Source: Flexivirga endophytica (GTDB lineage: Bacteria; Actinomycetota; Actinomycetes; Actinomycetales; Dermatophilaceae). Taken from it: a stretch of DNA of 64,000 nt. A program made the translations under genes and the position numbers. The stretch spans positions 558,001 to 622,000 of the forward strand of contig NZ_BMHI01000003.1 in NCBI RefSeq assembly GCF_014640635.1, read 5' to 3'. Shown piece by piece: positions 25,782 through 34,237 of this stretch. The notes beneath the pieces were generated by a model. The model was not told the origin of the DNA. It did not search any database and saw nothing but the letters and a program-made list of their open reading frames with translations. Numbering within the stretch: the first letter of the stretch is position 1; each line of letters opens with the position of its first letter.

Positions 25782-26408
25782 ATGCACGAAAGCTCACGAT
25801 TCGATGACGAAGCGGCGACCTGGGAGGACGATCCGGCCCACGAAAAACGCCAGGTCGCCGTGGCCCGAGCCATCCGGGCGGCCGTGGACCTCGGCCCGCA
25901 GATGCGCGCGATCGAGATCGGTGGCGGCACGGGCCGGTTGAGCATCCTGCTCGCCGATCAGGTCGGCTCGGTCGTCGTGACCGATCCGTCCGCCGGGATG
26001 GTGCAGGTCGCGCAGGAGCGCATCGCGTCAGCCGGCCTCGCCGATCGGCCGAGCGCCGTGCGCGCGGACCTGGTGACCGACCCGATCGCGGGAACGTATG
26101 ACGTGGCGTGGAGCTCCCTGGCCCTGCACCACGTGCACGACGTGGATGGTCTGTTGCGATCCGTCGCGGGACTCCTCGTCGACGGCGGCCGGCTGGCCAT
26201 CGCCGACCTCGACGACGACCCCGACGGCGCGTTCCACGCCGACAAGCCCGGCTTCGACGGGCATGACGGGTTCGACAGGGATCGGCTCACCGAGCAGCTG
26301 ACCGGGGCAGGTTTCACCGACATCGGCTTCGTCGACGCCACGACCATCACCAAGGACGACCGCGAGTTCGGACTGTTCCTCTGCACCGCGACCCTCGGGA
26401 AGGCCTGA
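25782..26408 (+). CDS. Class I SAM-dependent methyltransferase
   Basis: A 208-residue methyltransferase. Motif I is AIEIGGGTGRLSILLA (residues 46-61), motif II VVVTDPSAGMV, and motif IV SSLALHHVHD. The fold is that of the small-molecule ubiE/TAM type; the substrate is not evident. The start is the first ATG with the family N terminus (SSRFDDEAATWEDDP). It is monocistronic and ends in a hairpin. Confidence 0.88.
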   Translation: MHESSRFDDEAATWEDDPAHEKRQVAVARAIRAAVDLGPQMRAIEIGGGTGRLSILLADQVGSVVVTDPSAGMVQVAQERIASAGLADRPSAVRADLVTDPIAGTYDVAWSSLALHHVHDVDGLLRSVAGLLVDGGRLAIADLDDDPDGAFHADKPGFDGHDGFDRDRLTEQLTGAGFTDIGFVDATTITKDDREFGLFLCTATLGKA

Positions 26409-26418
26409 AAACAGGCTT
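26402..26418 (+). terminator. Intrinsic terminator overlapping the methyltransferase stop
   Basis: GCCTG and CAGGC flank an AAAA loop, extended by a G-T and an A-T pair, and are followed by TTGTTT. The stop codon lies inside the stem. It separates the methyltransferase from the convergent SDR gene. Confidence 0.6.
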
Positions 26419-26483
26419 GTTTCGGGCGCCCTGGACTGCCGCGGTCGTCTCGACGAGGACGCGATCACCGGTTGAGCGGTGCG

Positions 26484-27224
26484 TCAAGCGATCTCGACGC
26501 CGCCACCGACCACGATGTTCTGTCCGGTGATGTATGACGATCCGTCCGAGACCAGGAACGCCACCGTCTCCGCGATGTCGCCGGGTGCGCCGACCCGCCC
26601 CAGTGGGACACGCGCCGCCATACCCTCGAGCACCTCGCTGACCGCCTCGGCAGGCATCCCGCTCTTGCCCCAGATCGGCGTCTCGATGGCACCCGGGCTG
26701 ACGGCGTTGACCCGAATCCCCTTGGGAGCCAACTCGACCGCGAGCGAAGGAACCATCGCCAGCAGCGCGCCACGGCTGGCGCTGACCACACTGCCGCCCG
26801 GCATACCGCGCAGGACGCCGACTCCGACGGTGAACACGACGGACGCTCCGTCCGCCAGCAACGGAAGCACGCTCTGCAGCGTGAAGAACTGACCCTTGGC
26901 GTTGATGTCGAAGTAGCGTGCCCAGTCCTCCTCCGTCACCGTGCCCACCGGCATGGACCCACTGATCCCGGCGTTGAGGAACACCGCGTGCAGCGAGCCG
27001 AAGCGCGTGCGGATCTCCTCCGCGACCCGCTCCGAGTCTTGCACCGAAGCCGCGTCGGCGCGCAGCACCAGGATCCGGTCGCCGAAGTCGCGCTCCGCGG
27101 CGGCGATGCTGTCCGGGTTGCGCCCGGTGACGATGACCGAATAGCCCTGCTGCGAAAGCAGTTCGGCCGTCGCACGGCCGATGCCGCTGGTTCCTCCGGT
27201 GATGAGCACTGCTCGTTGCGTCAT
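26484..27224 (-). CDS. SDR-family protein with degenerate active site
   Basis: A 246-residue short-chain dehydrogenase fold. The nucleotide motif TGGTSGIG (residues 9-16), NAG (NAGISGS) and the C-terminal PLGRVGAPGDIAETVAFL segment are normal. The catalytic YxxxK is not: the position usually reading YSASKAAL is VSASRGAL, so Tyr becomes Val and Lys becomes Arg. It may bind NAD(P) without standard oxidoreductase activity, or use other residues. The start follows AAGG. It diverges from a TetR gene across a 51-bp inverted repeat and is the likely target of that repressor. Confidence 0.88.
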   Translation of the reverse strand: MTQRAVLITGGTSGIGRATAELLSQQGYSVIVTGRNPDSIAAAERDFGDRILVLRADAASVQDSERVAEEIRTRFGSLHAVFLNAGISGSMPVGTVTEEDWARYFDINAKGQFFTLQSVLPLLADGASVVFTVGVGVLRGMPGGSVVSASRGALLAMVPSLAVELAPKGIRVNAVSPGAIETPIWGKSGMPAEAVSEVLEGMAARVPLGRVGAPGDIAETVAFLVSDGSSYITGQNIVVGGGVEIA

Positions 27225-27264
27225 ACCTTGCTCCATTCGTTGTGATGCGCCGAGTGTTCCGGCG

Positions 27265-27315
27265 ATAAGACCTTTATCTCATCAGAGTACCACCCTGATG
27301 AGATAAAGGTCTTAT
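27265..27315. promoter_or_regulatory. 51-bp perfect inverted repeat, putative double TetR operator
   Basis: Two 21-bp arms (27265-27285 and 27295-27315) are perfect reverse complements around a 9-base spacer, AGTACCACC. With its flanking base, the left arm contains its own smaller palindrome GATAA-N5-TTATC; the right arm has a near match. Two TetR dimers could bind side by side. It fills the gap between the divergent SDR and TetR genes. Confidence 0.85.
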
Positions 27316-27330
27316 GACTACGATGGCGCC

Positions 27331-27903
27331 ATGCCTCGCTGGGAACCGAACGCGCGCGAGCGCCTGCTGATGGCGGCGCTGCGTCTCTTCGCCGAGCGGG
27401 GATATGACGACGTCACCGTCGCGGAGATCGCCGAGCGGGCGGGGCTGACCAAGAGCACGTTCTTCCGCTACTTCCCGGACAAGCGCGACGTGCTCACCGC
27501 GGGCGAGGACGCACTCGCACAGCCTCTGCTGGCGGGGATCGCGGAAGCAGATGAGGACGCCACACCACTCGAGGCCGTCACCGCGGGGATGGACCGGGTC
27601 GCGGCAGCAATGACGCCGTTCAACCGGGAGGTCGGCCCGTTGTTGCGGGACGCGGTCACCGCCAGCGCCGAGATCCGGCAGCGCAATGCGTTGAAACACG
27701 TGGGCATCTCACGGGCGATGACTCAGGCGCTGACGGACCGCGGCGTCGACGAACTCACCGCCGCCGTCACGGCCGAGCTCGCCGGCCTGGCCTTCAAGGA
27801 CGCGTACGCGACATGGATCGAGCCGAAGAACAAGGCGGAGTTCACCGAGCTCATCCACGCCTCACTGGAGAGGATCGCCGCCGCCGCCGGGCGCATTGCG
27901 TGA
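27331..27903 (+). CDS. TetR-family transcriptional regulator
   Basis: A 190-residue TetR protein. The helix-turn-helix is at residues 10-55 (VTVAEIAERAGLTKSTFFRYF). It diverges from the SDR gene across a long perfect inverted repeat, so it probably represses both. Its stop overlaps a GTG start of the CGNR gene (GTGA), which couples translation of the two. Confidence 0.92.
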   Translation: MPRWEPNARERLLMAALRLFAERGYDDVTVAEIAERAGLTKSTFFRYFPDKRDVLTAGEDALAQPLLAGIAEADEDATPLEAVTAGMDRVAAAMTPFNREVGPLLRDAVTASAEIRQRNALKHVGISRAMTQALTDRGVDELTAAVTAELAGLAFKDAYATWIEPKNKAEFTELIHASLERIAAAAGRIA

Positions 27904-28301
27904 TTGCCGCGGGCACGTCGACCCGAAGGTCGGGGTCGAGCGAGTTGTGGCTCTCAGCGACCGGAGACTCGCCGCCGGCATCCGCCATACGAATCATCAA
28001 TGACTGCAGTGCTGCTGGCCGGGCCGCAGCCGCCCTGACCCCAGACCTCGAGCGCGTATGGCGCCTCAGCTCACCCTCCCGGGTCGAGGACGCGTTGGGC
28101 GTGATCGCCGCCGACGCGATCGACGTCATCGCCGGCGAACGCGACGGACGTCTCGCGCTGTGCGCGTCGCCGACCTGCCGGGCCGCGTTCTTCGACACCA
28201 GCCAGAGCCACTCCCGTAAGTGGTGCGACATGGGCACCTGCGGCAACCGGCAGAAGAAGGCGCGGTTCAACGCCAAGCAGCACGGCTCCCGAGCGACCTG
28301 A
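27900..28301 (+). CDS. Short CGNR zinc-finger protein lacking the usual N-terminal domain
   Basis: A 133-residue protein. The C-terminal zinc finger is complete: CASPTCRAAFFD and WCDMGTCGNRQKKARF, including the name-giving CGNR. Full CGNR proteins are about 170-220 residues with a helical ABATE domain before the finger. Here only about 75 residues precede it, and the start of that domain is missing. The reading frame begins at a GTG overlapping the TetR stop, so the present form may be a deletion product now coupled to the TetR gene. DNA binding is likely from the family; a specific role is unknown. Confidence 0.7.
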   Translation: MIAAGTSTRRSGSSELWLSATGDSPPASAIRIINDCSAAGRAAAALTPDLERVWRLSSPSRVEDALGVIAADAIDVIAGERDGRLALCASPTCRAAFFDTSQSHSRKWCDMGTCGNRQKKARFNAKQHGSRAT

Positions 28302-28379
28302 CGCAATTTCGCGGTGCGGACGCGCTGCATCGGTCACACTCAGGATTCGAACGTCCTGGGCGGGGAATGGGGTGGTCCG

Positions 28380-29378
28380 ATGCGCGAGCCGGTCAAGATC
28401 GTCCGCGTCCGAAACGTGATGCGCTGCTCCTGTGGGGAAGCGATCCGTCCGGGCGAGCGCGCCGGCCTGGTCGGCGGGCGGGGCAGACCGCGCTGTGTGC
28501 AGTGCCTGGCCGATCTGCAGGCCGGACGGAAGTCACCGATTTCCCGGTCGACACGGACCCGAGGCGCTCGACCGTGGACGGCCATGATCGTGGCGTTCGT
28601 GCTGGTGGGTGCGGTCGGCGCAGTCAATGTGCGTTCGTCGATCCTGGGCGGCGCCGAAGCCACTTCCTTGTCGAAGGGCAGCGACCGCGACATACGGGCG
28701 CATTGGCCTCCGGTCCCGCCGGACGCGAGCGCGAATCCGCTGGGCGCACCTCCGGCCCAGGCATCGTCGTCCACCGAGTTCTCGTTCATCAAGACCGTCG
28801 GCGACGGCGCCGACACGCACCCTGTCGCCTGGGACCCGTGTCGGCCGATCCACCTGGTGATCAACGACGCTCGAGCCCCCGAGCAGGGCGATCCCCTGCT
28901 CCAGGAGGCGATCGCACAGGTCACGGAAGCCACTGGTCTGCAGTTCGTCGTCGACGGGCCGACGACCGAAGCGCCGGCCACCGATCGCCCACCCCGGGAC
29001 ACCGCACGGTATGGCGACAGGTGGTCGCCGGTCCTGGTGGCGTGGACCGACCCGAGCGCCGTCCCGCACCTGAAGGGCTCGGTCGCCGGCGTCGCCGGGC
29101 CGGACGGCGCACCCTTCTACACCGCCGAACAGCGCCACTGGGTCAGCGGATCGGTCAACCTCGACGGGCCGCAACTCTCCCTCATCCTCCAGCGCCCGGC
29201 CGGCTGGGAGACCGCCCGCGCCATCGTCATGCACGAGTTCGGGCACCTGGTGGGGCTGCAGCACGTGCCCCAACCCTCGCAGCTGATGTATGCCAGCAGC
29301 ACCAACCGCACCGACTTCGGACGCGGCGACCGCGAAGGCCTGCGACAGCTCGGCGATGGCCACTGCTTCACCGGATAG
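28380..29378 (+). CDS. Membrane-anchored metzincin-type metalloprotease
   Basis: A 332-residue protein. Residues 1-48 are cytoplasmic and contain C16, C18, C39 and C42, spaced like a small zinc ribbon. A membrane helix spans about 67-86, so the rest lies outside. The protease domain has HEFGHLVGLQH (zinc ligands H285, H289, H295; catalytic E286) and a Met-turn at QLMYASS, as in the M10 matrixin group. Substrate is unknown. The intracellular cysteine knuckle joined to an external protease is unusual and suggests a sensing or tethering role. Confidence 0.82.
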   Translation: MREPVKIVRVRNVMRCSCGEAIRPGERAGLVGGRGRPRCVQCLADLQAGRKSPISRSTRTRGARPWTAMIVAFVLVGAVGAVNVRSSILGGAEATSLSKGSDRDIRAHWPPVPPDASANPLGAPPAQASSSTEFSFIKTVGDGADTHPVAWDPCRPIHLVINDARAPEQGDPLLQEAIAQVTEATGLQFVVDGPTTEAPATDRPPRDTARYGDRWSPVLVAWTDPSAVPHLKGSVAGVAGPDGAPFYTAEQRHWVSGSVNLDGPQLSLILQRPAGWETARAIVMHEFGHLVGLQHVPQPSQLMYASSTNRTDFGRGDREGLRQLGDGHCFTG

Positions 29379-29384
29379 GAGCGT

Positions 29385-29783
29385 ATGACGCCTACTGTCG
29401 ACGTCATGGACATTCCTCAGGTCACCCTCGGAGCCATCAACATCGAAGCTGCCGATCCGCGGGCGCTGGGAGCGTTCTGGGCAGCGGTCACCGGCGGAAC
29501 GCCTGCACCTTCAGGCGATTTCGTCTACCTGCCACCGGCGGCACCCGGCGGTTTCGCGATGTTCTTCCAGCCCTTGACCGGGCCGCGCCCGGACCGCCTG
29601 ACGATCCACCTCGACCTGACAGTGCCGTGGGGAACACGTAGTGCCGAAGTCGAGCGGTTGGTGTCGGCGGGTGCGACGTGGCGCTGGGACGTGTTGGACG
29701 AGCATCCGCACGTGCAGTGGACGACGCTGGCCGACCCCGAGGGCAACCTCTTCTGCGTGGCCGAGCACCCGCCGCAGGCCTAG
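29385..29783 (+). CDS. VOC (glyoxalase/bleomycin-resistance-like) protein
   Basis: A 132-residue single VOC domain: GAINIEAADPRALGAFWAAV at the start, LTIHLDL in the middle and TLADPEGNLFCV at the end. This is the 'glyoxalase-like domain' subtype common in actinobacteria. Its chemistry is unassigned. ATG 29385 follows TAGGAG; the ATG seven codons later has no ribosome site. It lies six bases after the metzincin stop and may be cotranscribed with it. Confidence 0.85.
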   Translation: MTPTVDVMDIPQVTLGAINIEAADPRALGAFWAAVTGGTPAPSGDFVYLPPAAPGGFAMFFQPLTGPRPDRLTIHLDLTVPWGTRSAEVERLVSAGATWRWDVLDEHPHVQWTTLADPEGNLFCVAEHPPQA

Positions 29784-29813
29784 GCGGCGGGTGCTCTCAC
29801 CGGACCGCTCCGG

Positions 29814-30233
29814 TCAGTCCGCGCGCTCCCACACCGGCGCCGCACCGGGCTCGATCACCCGGTAGTCCGGAGCGCCCTGCAACGCCGCCTCGGCACCGCC
29901 GGGGCTGTAGATGGCGATCAGCCGCAGCTGCCGCCATCCGGTGTTGAACGTGGAGTGCTCGGTGCCCCGCGGGATGTAGACGCTGTCGCCGGCCTTGACC
30001 GCGAATTCGCGTGAATCTCCTACGGTTTGCACACCTTCGCCCTCGATGACGTGCAGCACCTCGTCGGACTCGGGATGCGTGTGTATGTCGTGGCCCTTGG
30101 TCGGGTTGATCACGACCTCGCCGACGGTGATCGGCGCACCGGGGAACCGATCCGCGGTCACGCCCCACTTGATGGAGCCCCAGGAGAACGTCTCGGTGCT
30201 CAGGTCCGGTTGGCTGCTGTGCGTTGTCGTCAT
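29814..30233 (-). CDS. Cupin-domain protein
   Basis: A 139-residue single-domain cupin. Motif 1 is GHDIHTHPESDEVLHVIEGEG, here split as GHDIHTHPESDE and VLHVIEGEG. Motif 2 is AGDSVYIPRGTEHSTFN. His and Glu metal ligands are all present. It ends an operon behind the TIM-barrel gene (10-base gap) and the UPF0261 gene, so it probably acts in the same pathway, perhaps as a small-molecule isomerase or dioxygenase. The substrate is unknown. Confidence 0.85.
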   Translation of the reverse strand: MTTTHSSQPDLSTETFSWGSIKWGVTADRFPGAPITVGEVVINPTKGHDIHTHPESDEVLHVIEGEGVQTVGDSREFAVKAGDSVYIPRGTEHSTFNTGWRQLRLIAIYSPGGAEAALQGAPDYRVIEPGAAPVWERAD

Positions 30234-30243
30234 ACGCCTGCTC

Positions 30244-31074
30244 CTACTTCTGGCCGAAGGTGACGGCCTTGAACTTCTCGGTCTGTGCTCGTATGGCGAC
30301 TTCGGTGGGCAGCCGTTCGATCGAGCTGGCGCCGAAGAAGCCGACGACGCCGTCGGTGCGCTCCAGCACGTATTGGGCGTCCTCAGGTTCGGCGATCGGA
30401 CCGCCGTGGCAGAGCACCATGACGTCCGGGTTCACCTCGACGGCCGCGTCACGCATGGCCTGGACGCGGTCCACGCACTCGTCCAGGGTCAGCGCGGTGC
30501 TCGCGCCGATGGAGCCCTTGGTGGTGAGCCCCATGTGCGGGACGAGCACGTCGGCGCCGGCGTCGGTCATCGCACGGGCCTGGTCGGGGTCGAAAACGTA
30601 TGGCGTGGTGAGTAGTTCGCGCTCGTGGGCGGCCCGGATCATGTCCACCTCGAGGTCGTAGCCCATGCCTGTCTCTTCGAGGTTTGCTCGGAAGGTGCCG
30701 TCGATGAGGCCGACCGTCGGGAAGTTCTGCACCCCGGCGAATCCGGCGGCCTTGACGTCGTCGAGGAACCGGCCCATCACCCGGAACGGGTCGGTGCCGT
30801 TTACCCCGGCGAGCACCGGTGTGTCTTCCACGACCGGCAGCACCTCGTTGGCCATCTCCATGACGATGGCGTTCGCGTCGCCATACGCCAATAGGCCTGC
30901 GAGAGAACCGCGTCCGGCCATCCGATAGCGGCCGGAGTTGTAGATGATGATCAGGTCGATCCCGCCGGCCTCGGCGGCCTTCGCGGAGAGCCCGGTGCCG
31001 GCTCCGCCGCCGATGATCGGCCGGCCGGATGCTGCGCTCTCGCGCAGTCGGGTCAGCGCCGTGCTGCGGTCCAT
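30244..31074 (-). CDS. TIM-barrel protein, Tm-1 C-terminal domain type (PEP-hydrolase-like family)
   Basis: A 276-residue TIM barrel ([62 protein letters not shown]). The family is annotated as phosphoenolpyruvate-hydrolase-like, or 'TIM-barrel signal transduction', and equals the C-terminal half of the plant resistance protein Tm-1. It lies 31 bases after the UPF0261 gene, which corresponds to the Tm-1 N-terminal half. The two proteins probably form a complex. The true reaction is unknown. Confidence 0.88.
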   Translation of the reverse strand: MDRSTALTRLRESAASGRPIIGGGAGTGLSAKAAEAGGIDLIIIYNSGRYRMAGRGSLAGLLAYGDANAIVMEMANEVLPVVEDTPVLAGVNGTDPFRVMGRFLDDVKAAGFAGVQNFPTVGLIDGTFRANLEETGMGYDLEVDMIRAAHERELLTTPYVFDPDQARAMTDAGADVLVPHMGLTTKGSIGASTALTLDECVDRVQAMRDAAVEVNPDVMVLCHGGPIAEPEDAQYVLERTDGVVGFFGASSIERLPTEVAIRAQTEKFKAVTFGQK

Positions 31075-31105
31075 GTTCTGCTCCTTGTCGCTGCGAAGTG
31101 CGCAG

Positions 31106-32329
31106 TCAGTGCGCGTCGGTGATCAGGGCGTGCAGCCGCCGGGCGGCATCGCGGCCGAAGCCTTCGTCGTTGAGGTGCTGGTCGATCTCGACCACCTCGA
31201 CGGCGTCGCCGACTGCGGTGCGAACTGCGTCGAAAAGTGCTGTGTCCGCTGCGGGGTCGCGGAACGGCCCATCCTCGACATCGATCCCGCTCAGTCCGCG
31301 CAGCGGCAGCAGCAGTGTGGTCGGGCCCTTCGCGGCGGCGAGCTTGGCACCGATGCGACGGCCCAGCTCGGCGTTCTCCTCCGGCGTGGTGCGCATCAGC
31401 GTCACGGTCGGGTTGTGCACGACGAAGGTGCGGTCGTCGAAGCGCTCGGGGGCGTGCTCGCGCGGCCCGAAGTTGACCATGTCGAGCGCGCCGAGCGAGA
31501 CGACCTGCGGTATGCCGGCGGCACCGGCCGCCTCGAGACGATGCGGCCCCGCGCTGAGCACCCCACCGACCAGGTCGTCCGCGAGTTCCGTTGTGGTCAG
31601 GTCGAGTACGCCGGCCAGACGGCCGTCGGCGGCGAGCTTCTCCATCGCGCGCCCGCCGGCGCCGGTGGCGTGGAAGACCAGCGGCTCGTAGCCCAGCTCC
31701 ACCAGCTCGGCGCGGGCCTCGTCGACCGCAGGTGTGGTCAGTCCGAACATCGACAGCCCGATCAGCGGTTTGTGTTCGCCGTCGTCGGGCGCGCGCCGCC
31801 GCTTCTCCTCGGCGCCGGCCATCGCCGCGATCGCCGCTGCCGCGTTGCCGAAGACCTGGGCGGACACCGAGTTGATCCCTGCGACATCCACCACCGAATA
31901 CATCATCGTGACATCGGATTCGCCCACGTATGGCGCAACGTCGCCCGCCGCCATGGTGGACACAAGGAGCTTGGGCACTCCGACGGGCAGTGCGCGCATC
32001 GCGCGGGAGGCGACCGAAGACCCGCCGGACCCGCCGAGTGCCAGCACGCCGTCGACCTTGCCCTCGTCGAAGAGCCGCAACAGCATCGTTGCTGCACCGT
32101 CGGCCATTGCGTCCATGGCTGCGCCGCGATCACCGCTGTCGCGCAGGTGTTGGAGATCGTGTCCGGCAGCTTGCGCCACCTCGGCCGGCGGTATGTCGGA
32201 CTCCGCATCGGAGAAGGTGCCGACGTCCAACAGCAGCGTGTCCGCGCCATACCCGCGCACCTGCTCGGCCAGCCACGCATACTCCGCGCCCTTGGTGTCC
32301 ATCGTGCCGATCAGGACGACAGTTGCCAT
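31106..32329 (-). CDS. UPF0261 / Tm-1-like ATP-binding protein
   Basis: A 407-residue protein of the UPF0261 family ([60 protein letters not shown]). The family has two Rossmann-like domains and an ATP-binding role known from tomato Tm-1. The start follows a strong GGAGGAGG. It is the first gene of a three-gene operon with the TIM-barrel and cupin genes. In bacteria such operons are thought to be catabolic, but no substrate can be named from the sequence. Confidence 0.9.
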   Translation of the reverse strand: MATVVLIGTMDTKGAEYAWLAEQVRGYGADTLLLDVGTFSDAESDIPPAEVAQAAGHDLQHLRDSGDRGAAMDAMADGAATMLLRLFDEGKVDGVLALGGSGGSSVASRAMRALPVGVPKLLVSTMAAGDVAPYVGESDVTMMYSVVDVAGINSVSAQVFGNAAAAIAAMAGAEEKRRRAPDDGEHKPLIGLSMFGLTTPAVDEARAELVELGYEPLVFHATGAGGRAMEKLAADGRLAGVLDLTTTELADDLVGGVLSAGPHRLEAAGAAGIPQVVSLGALDMVNFGPREHAPERFDDRTFVVHNPTVTLMRTTPEENAELGRRIGAKLAAAKGPTTLLLPLRGLSGIDVEDGPFRDPAADTALFDAVRTAVGDAVEVVEIDQHLNDEGFGRDAARRLHALITDAH

Positions 32330-32518
32330 CTGAGCCTCCTCCGAGTCACCGTTGACGTTCGCCAGTCTGGCACCTCTTGAAGGCTCTGGTACGACCGTTC
32401 GCTGGATACCCACAGACGTGGGAGCCGCGCAACCTGATTCGCTTCGGCTGAATGACGGACACGAAATTGCTTGACAACGCTCGTTGCCCAACCGAGCTGC
32501 AGGCACTGACCCGCAGTC

Positions 32519-33979
32519 TTAACGCGCCTTTGTCTCCTCAGTCCATCCCGATCCGTCCCAGCGCCTCCAGAGGGTCTGATCATCTGGAGATACGTACCAC
32601 GCGGCTTTGGCCTCGGGGTCGCCGTCTGGGGGCGGGCCGTCGAACCGGCTCGCGACTGCCAGCTTGACCGGTTCGGCAGTAGGAGTCTCGATCGGTTCGC
32701 CTGCAGGGACGGGAACGGGCTGCTCGGACCGTGGTGGCGTGGCGCGTTGGACGCTGCCCGAGCCGTGCCACTCCAGTGCGTCCGGGACCTCTTTGTATTC
32801 GAGCAAGAAGGAGCCGGCGTACTTCTCAAGCAAGGTGCGGACCTCACTCGGCTTCGCGTAGAAGAACTCCCGCCTCGTGTTGATCTGGTTGACCTTGCGA
32901 TGCTCGAGCGCTTGGTGCAAATGCGTTTCCAGCGCGACAGCGTCCTCGTGGAAGACCAGCGCGTGGACGTCGAATCGGAAGGGCACGCTGGCATCACCGA
33001 GCTCGATCACCCGGTCCATGGGCTCAAGCCGTCTCGTCATACCGATCTTGACCATGTCTGGTCCGAACGCCCCGATATTGGAGATCACGTACACATGGCC
33101 GGCTCGGGCGTTGGCGGCACGAGCTTCCACGCCCTCGATCGACTGTCCGATCTCGGCGAGCTTCTCGCGGGCCACCGCAAGACCACTCTCGTCGGAGGGA
33201 TCAAGACGCTGAATCAGCTGCTGATAGTGCTGCTGTTCCTTCCGCAGCTTCACGAGCGCAGCTTCCATCTCGGCCCGCGCCTTCGCTTCGTCGCGCAACT
33301 GCGCCCGCCGGTCGCGTTCAGCTTCCTTCTCTTGCTGCTTCTTGACCAAATAGTCTGCGGTCAACTCGAGTTCGCGGAACCGTAGTCGGTGGTAGGCGGG
33401 TGAGATCCGGATGCTCATCGTCTTGCCGAGCCGTTCGATCGCTGTGGCAGCTTTGTCCAGACGGCCTTTCGCGGAGTCCAGAGTGTGAGGTCGCAACGCT
33501 CGCACCAAAGCGTCGGCTTCGCTGTTGTACGCGCGCAAGCGCAGCTTGGAGAAGTCCCGCACCATCGCGGTGCCCTTGGCTGATGAGCCATTGACCTGCC
33601 AGTTGGTCGCTGCCTCGACCGCCTTCTTTGCTTTGATCAACTGCTTCATCTGGGACTGGTTCTGCGCGAGCGCGTCCTTGTACGCGACAGCATCTTGCAG
33701 TGGATGGTTGAACGTGTAGAAGCCGGCCTCTTGCACCTCGACAGACTCGAGATTTTCCACCAATTGCAATCGAGCCGCACGCTCCTCCGCTTGTGCATCT
33801 ACGGCCGCCTGTTTCGCGGCGGCCGCCTGCGCCTGCAGTTCGGCGACGTCCCTTCGCATCTGTCCAACCTGCGATGCCAACGCCATCGCTTCTGTGCCCT
33901 GCAGGTGGTCGATCCACCCTCGAAGATTCGCTACCTCAGCCTCGAGCTCAGCGACACGCTTACCGTCACCCCACACCAT
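32519..33979 (-). CDS. DUF4041 / T5orf172 GIY-YIG protein with DUF2510-like tail
   Basis: A 486-residue protein of five parts: an N-terminal coiled coil (about 7-75), a DUF4041-like region (80-215), a second charged coiled coil (210-290), a T5orf172-type GIY-YIG nuclease domain (294-385, with GHVYVISN, MVKIGMTRR and a late ETHLH/NQINTRREFF segment) and a C-terminal Trp-rich motif (WYVSPDDQTLWRRWDGSGW) like DUF2510. Related DUF4041-GIY-YIG proteins occur in phages and mobile regions. Nuclease activity is inferred from the fold. It is the leftmost gene of the accessory block; 258 bases separate it from the helicase gene on the same strand. Confidence 0.8.
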   Translation of the reverse strand: MVWGDGKRVAELEAEVANLRGWIDHLQGTEAMALASQVGQMRRDVAELQAQAAAAKQAAVDAQAEERAARLQLVENLESVEVQEAGFYTFNHPLQDAVAYKDALAQNQSQMKQLIKAKKAVEAATNWQVNGSSAKGTAMVRDFSKLRLRAYNSEADALVRALRPHTLDSAKGRLDKAATAIERLGKTMSIRISPAYHRLRFRELELTADYLVKKQQEKEAERDRRAQLRDEAKARAEMEAALVKLRKEQQHYQQLIQRLDPSDESGLAVAREKLAEIGQSIEGVEARAANARAGHVYVISNIGAFGPDMVKIGMTRRLEPMDRVIELGDASVPFRFDVHALVFHEDAVALETHLHQALEHRKVNQINTRREFFYAKPSEVRTLLEKYAGSFLLEYKEVPDALEWHGSGSVQRATPPRSEQPVPVPAGEPIETPTAEPVKLAVASRFDGPPPDGDPEAKAAWYVSPDDQTLWRRWDGSGWTEETKAR

Positions 33980-34237
33980 TGCCTACCCCTCCCCATCACA
34001 CATCCTCTAGCCGGACGGTAGCGGCGAAAGTGATGGAGTGTCAGTCGTTTCACAGATTCATCGGAGCGGCCGCGTTGGCCACGCACCAGGTCAAGGCGGC
34101 GCGCTCACCCGCGGGATCTCACGACGGCACAAGGCCACTCGCTGCCTGCAAGCAGAGTGATCAACAAGGGAATTCCTGTGCGTCAAACCGCCCAGATTGA
34201 CGCTGGTTCCACTGCGGCCTATCGGCTCGTCGGCTCG

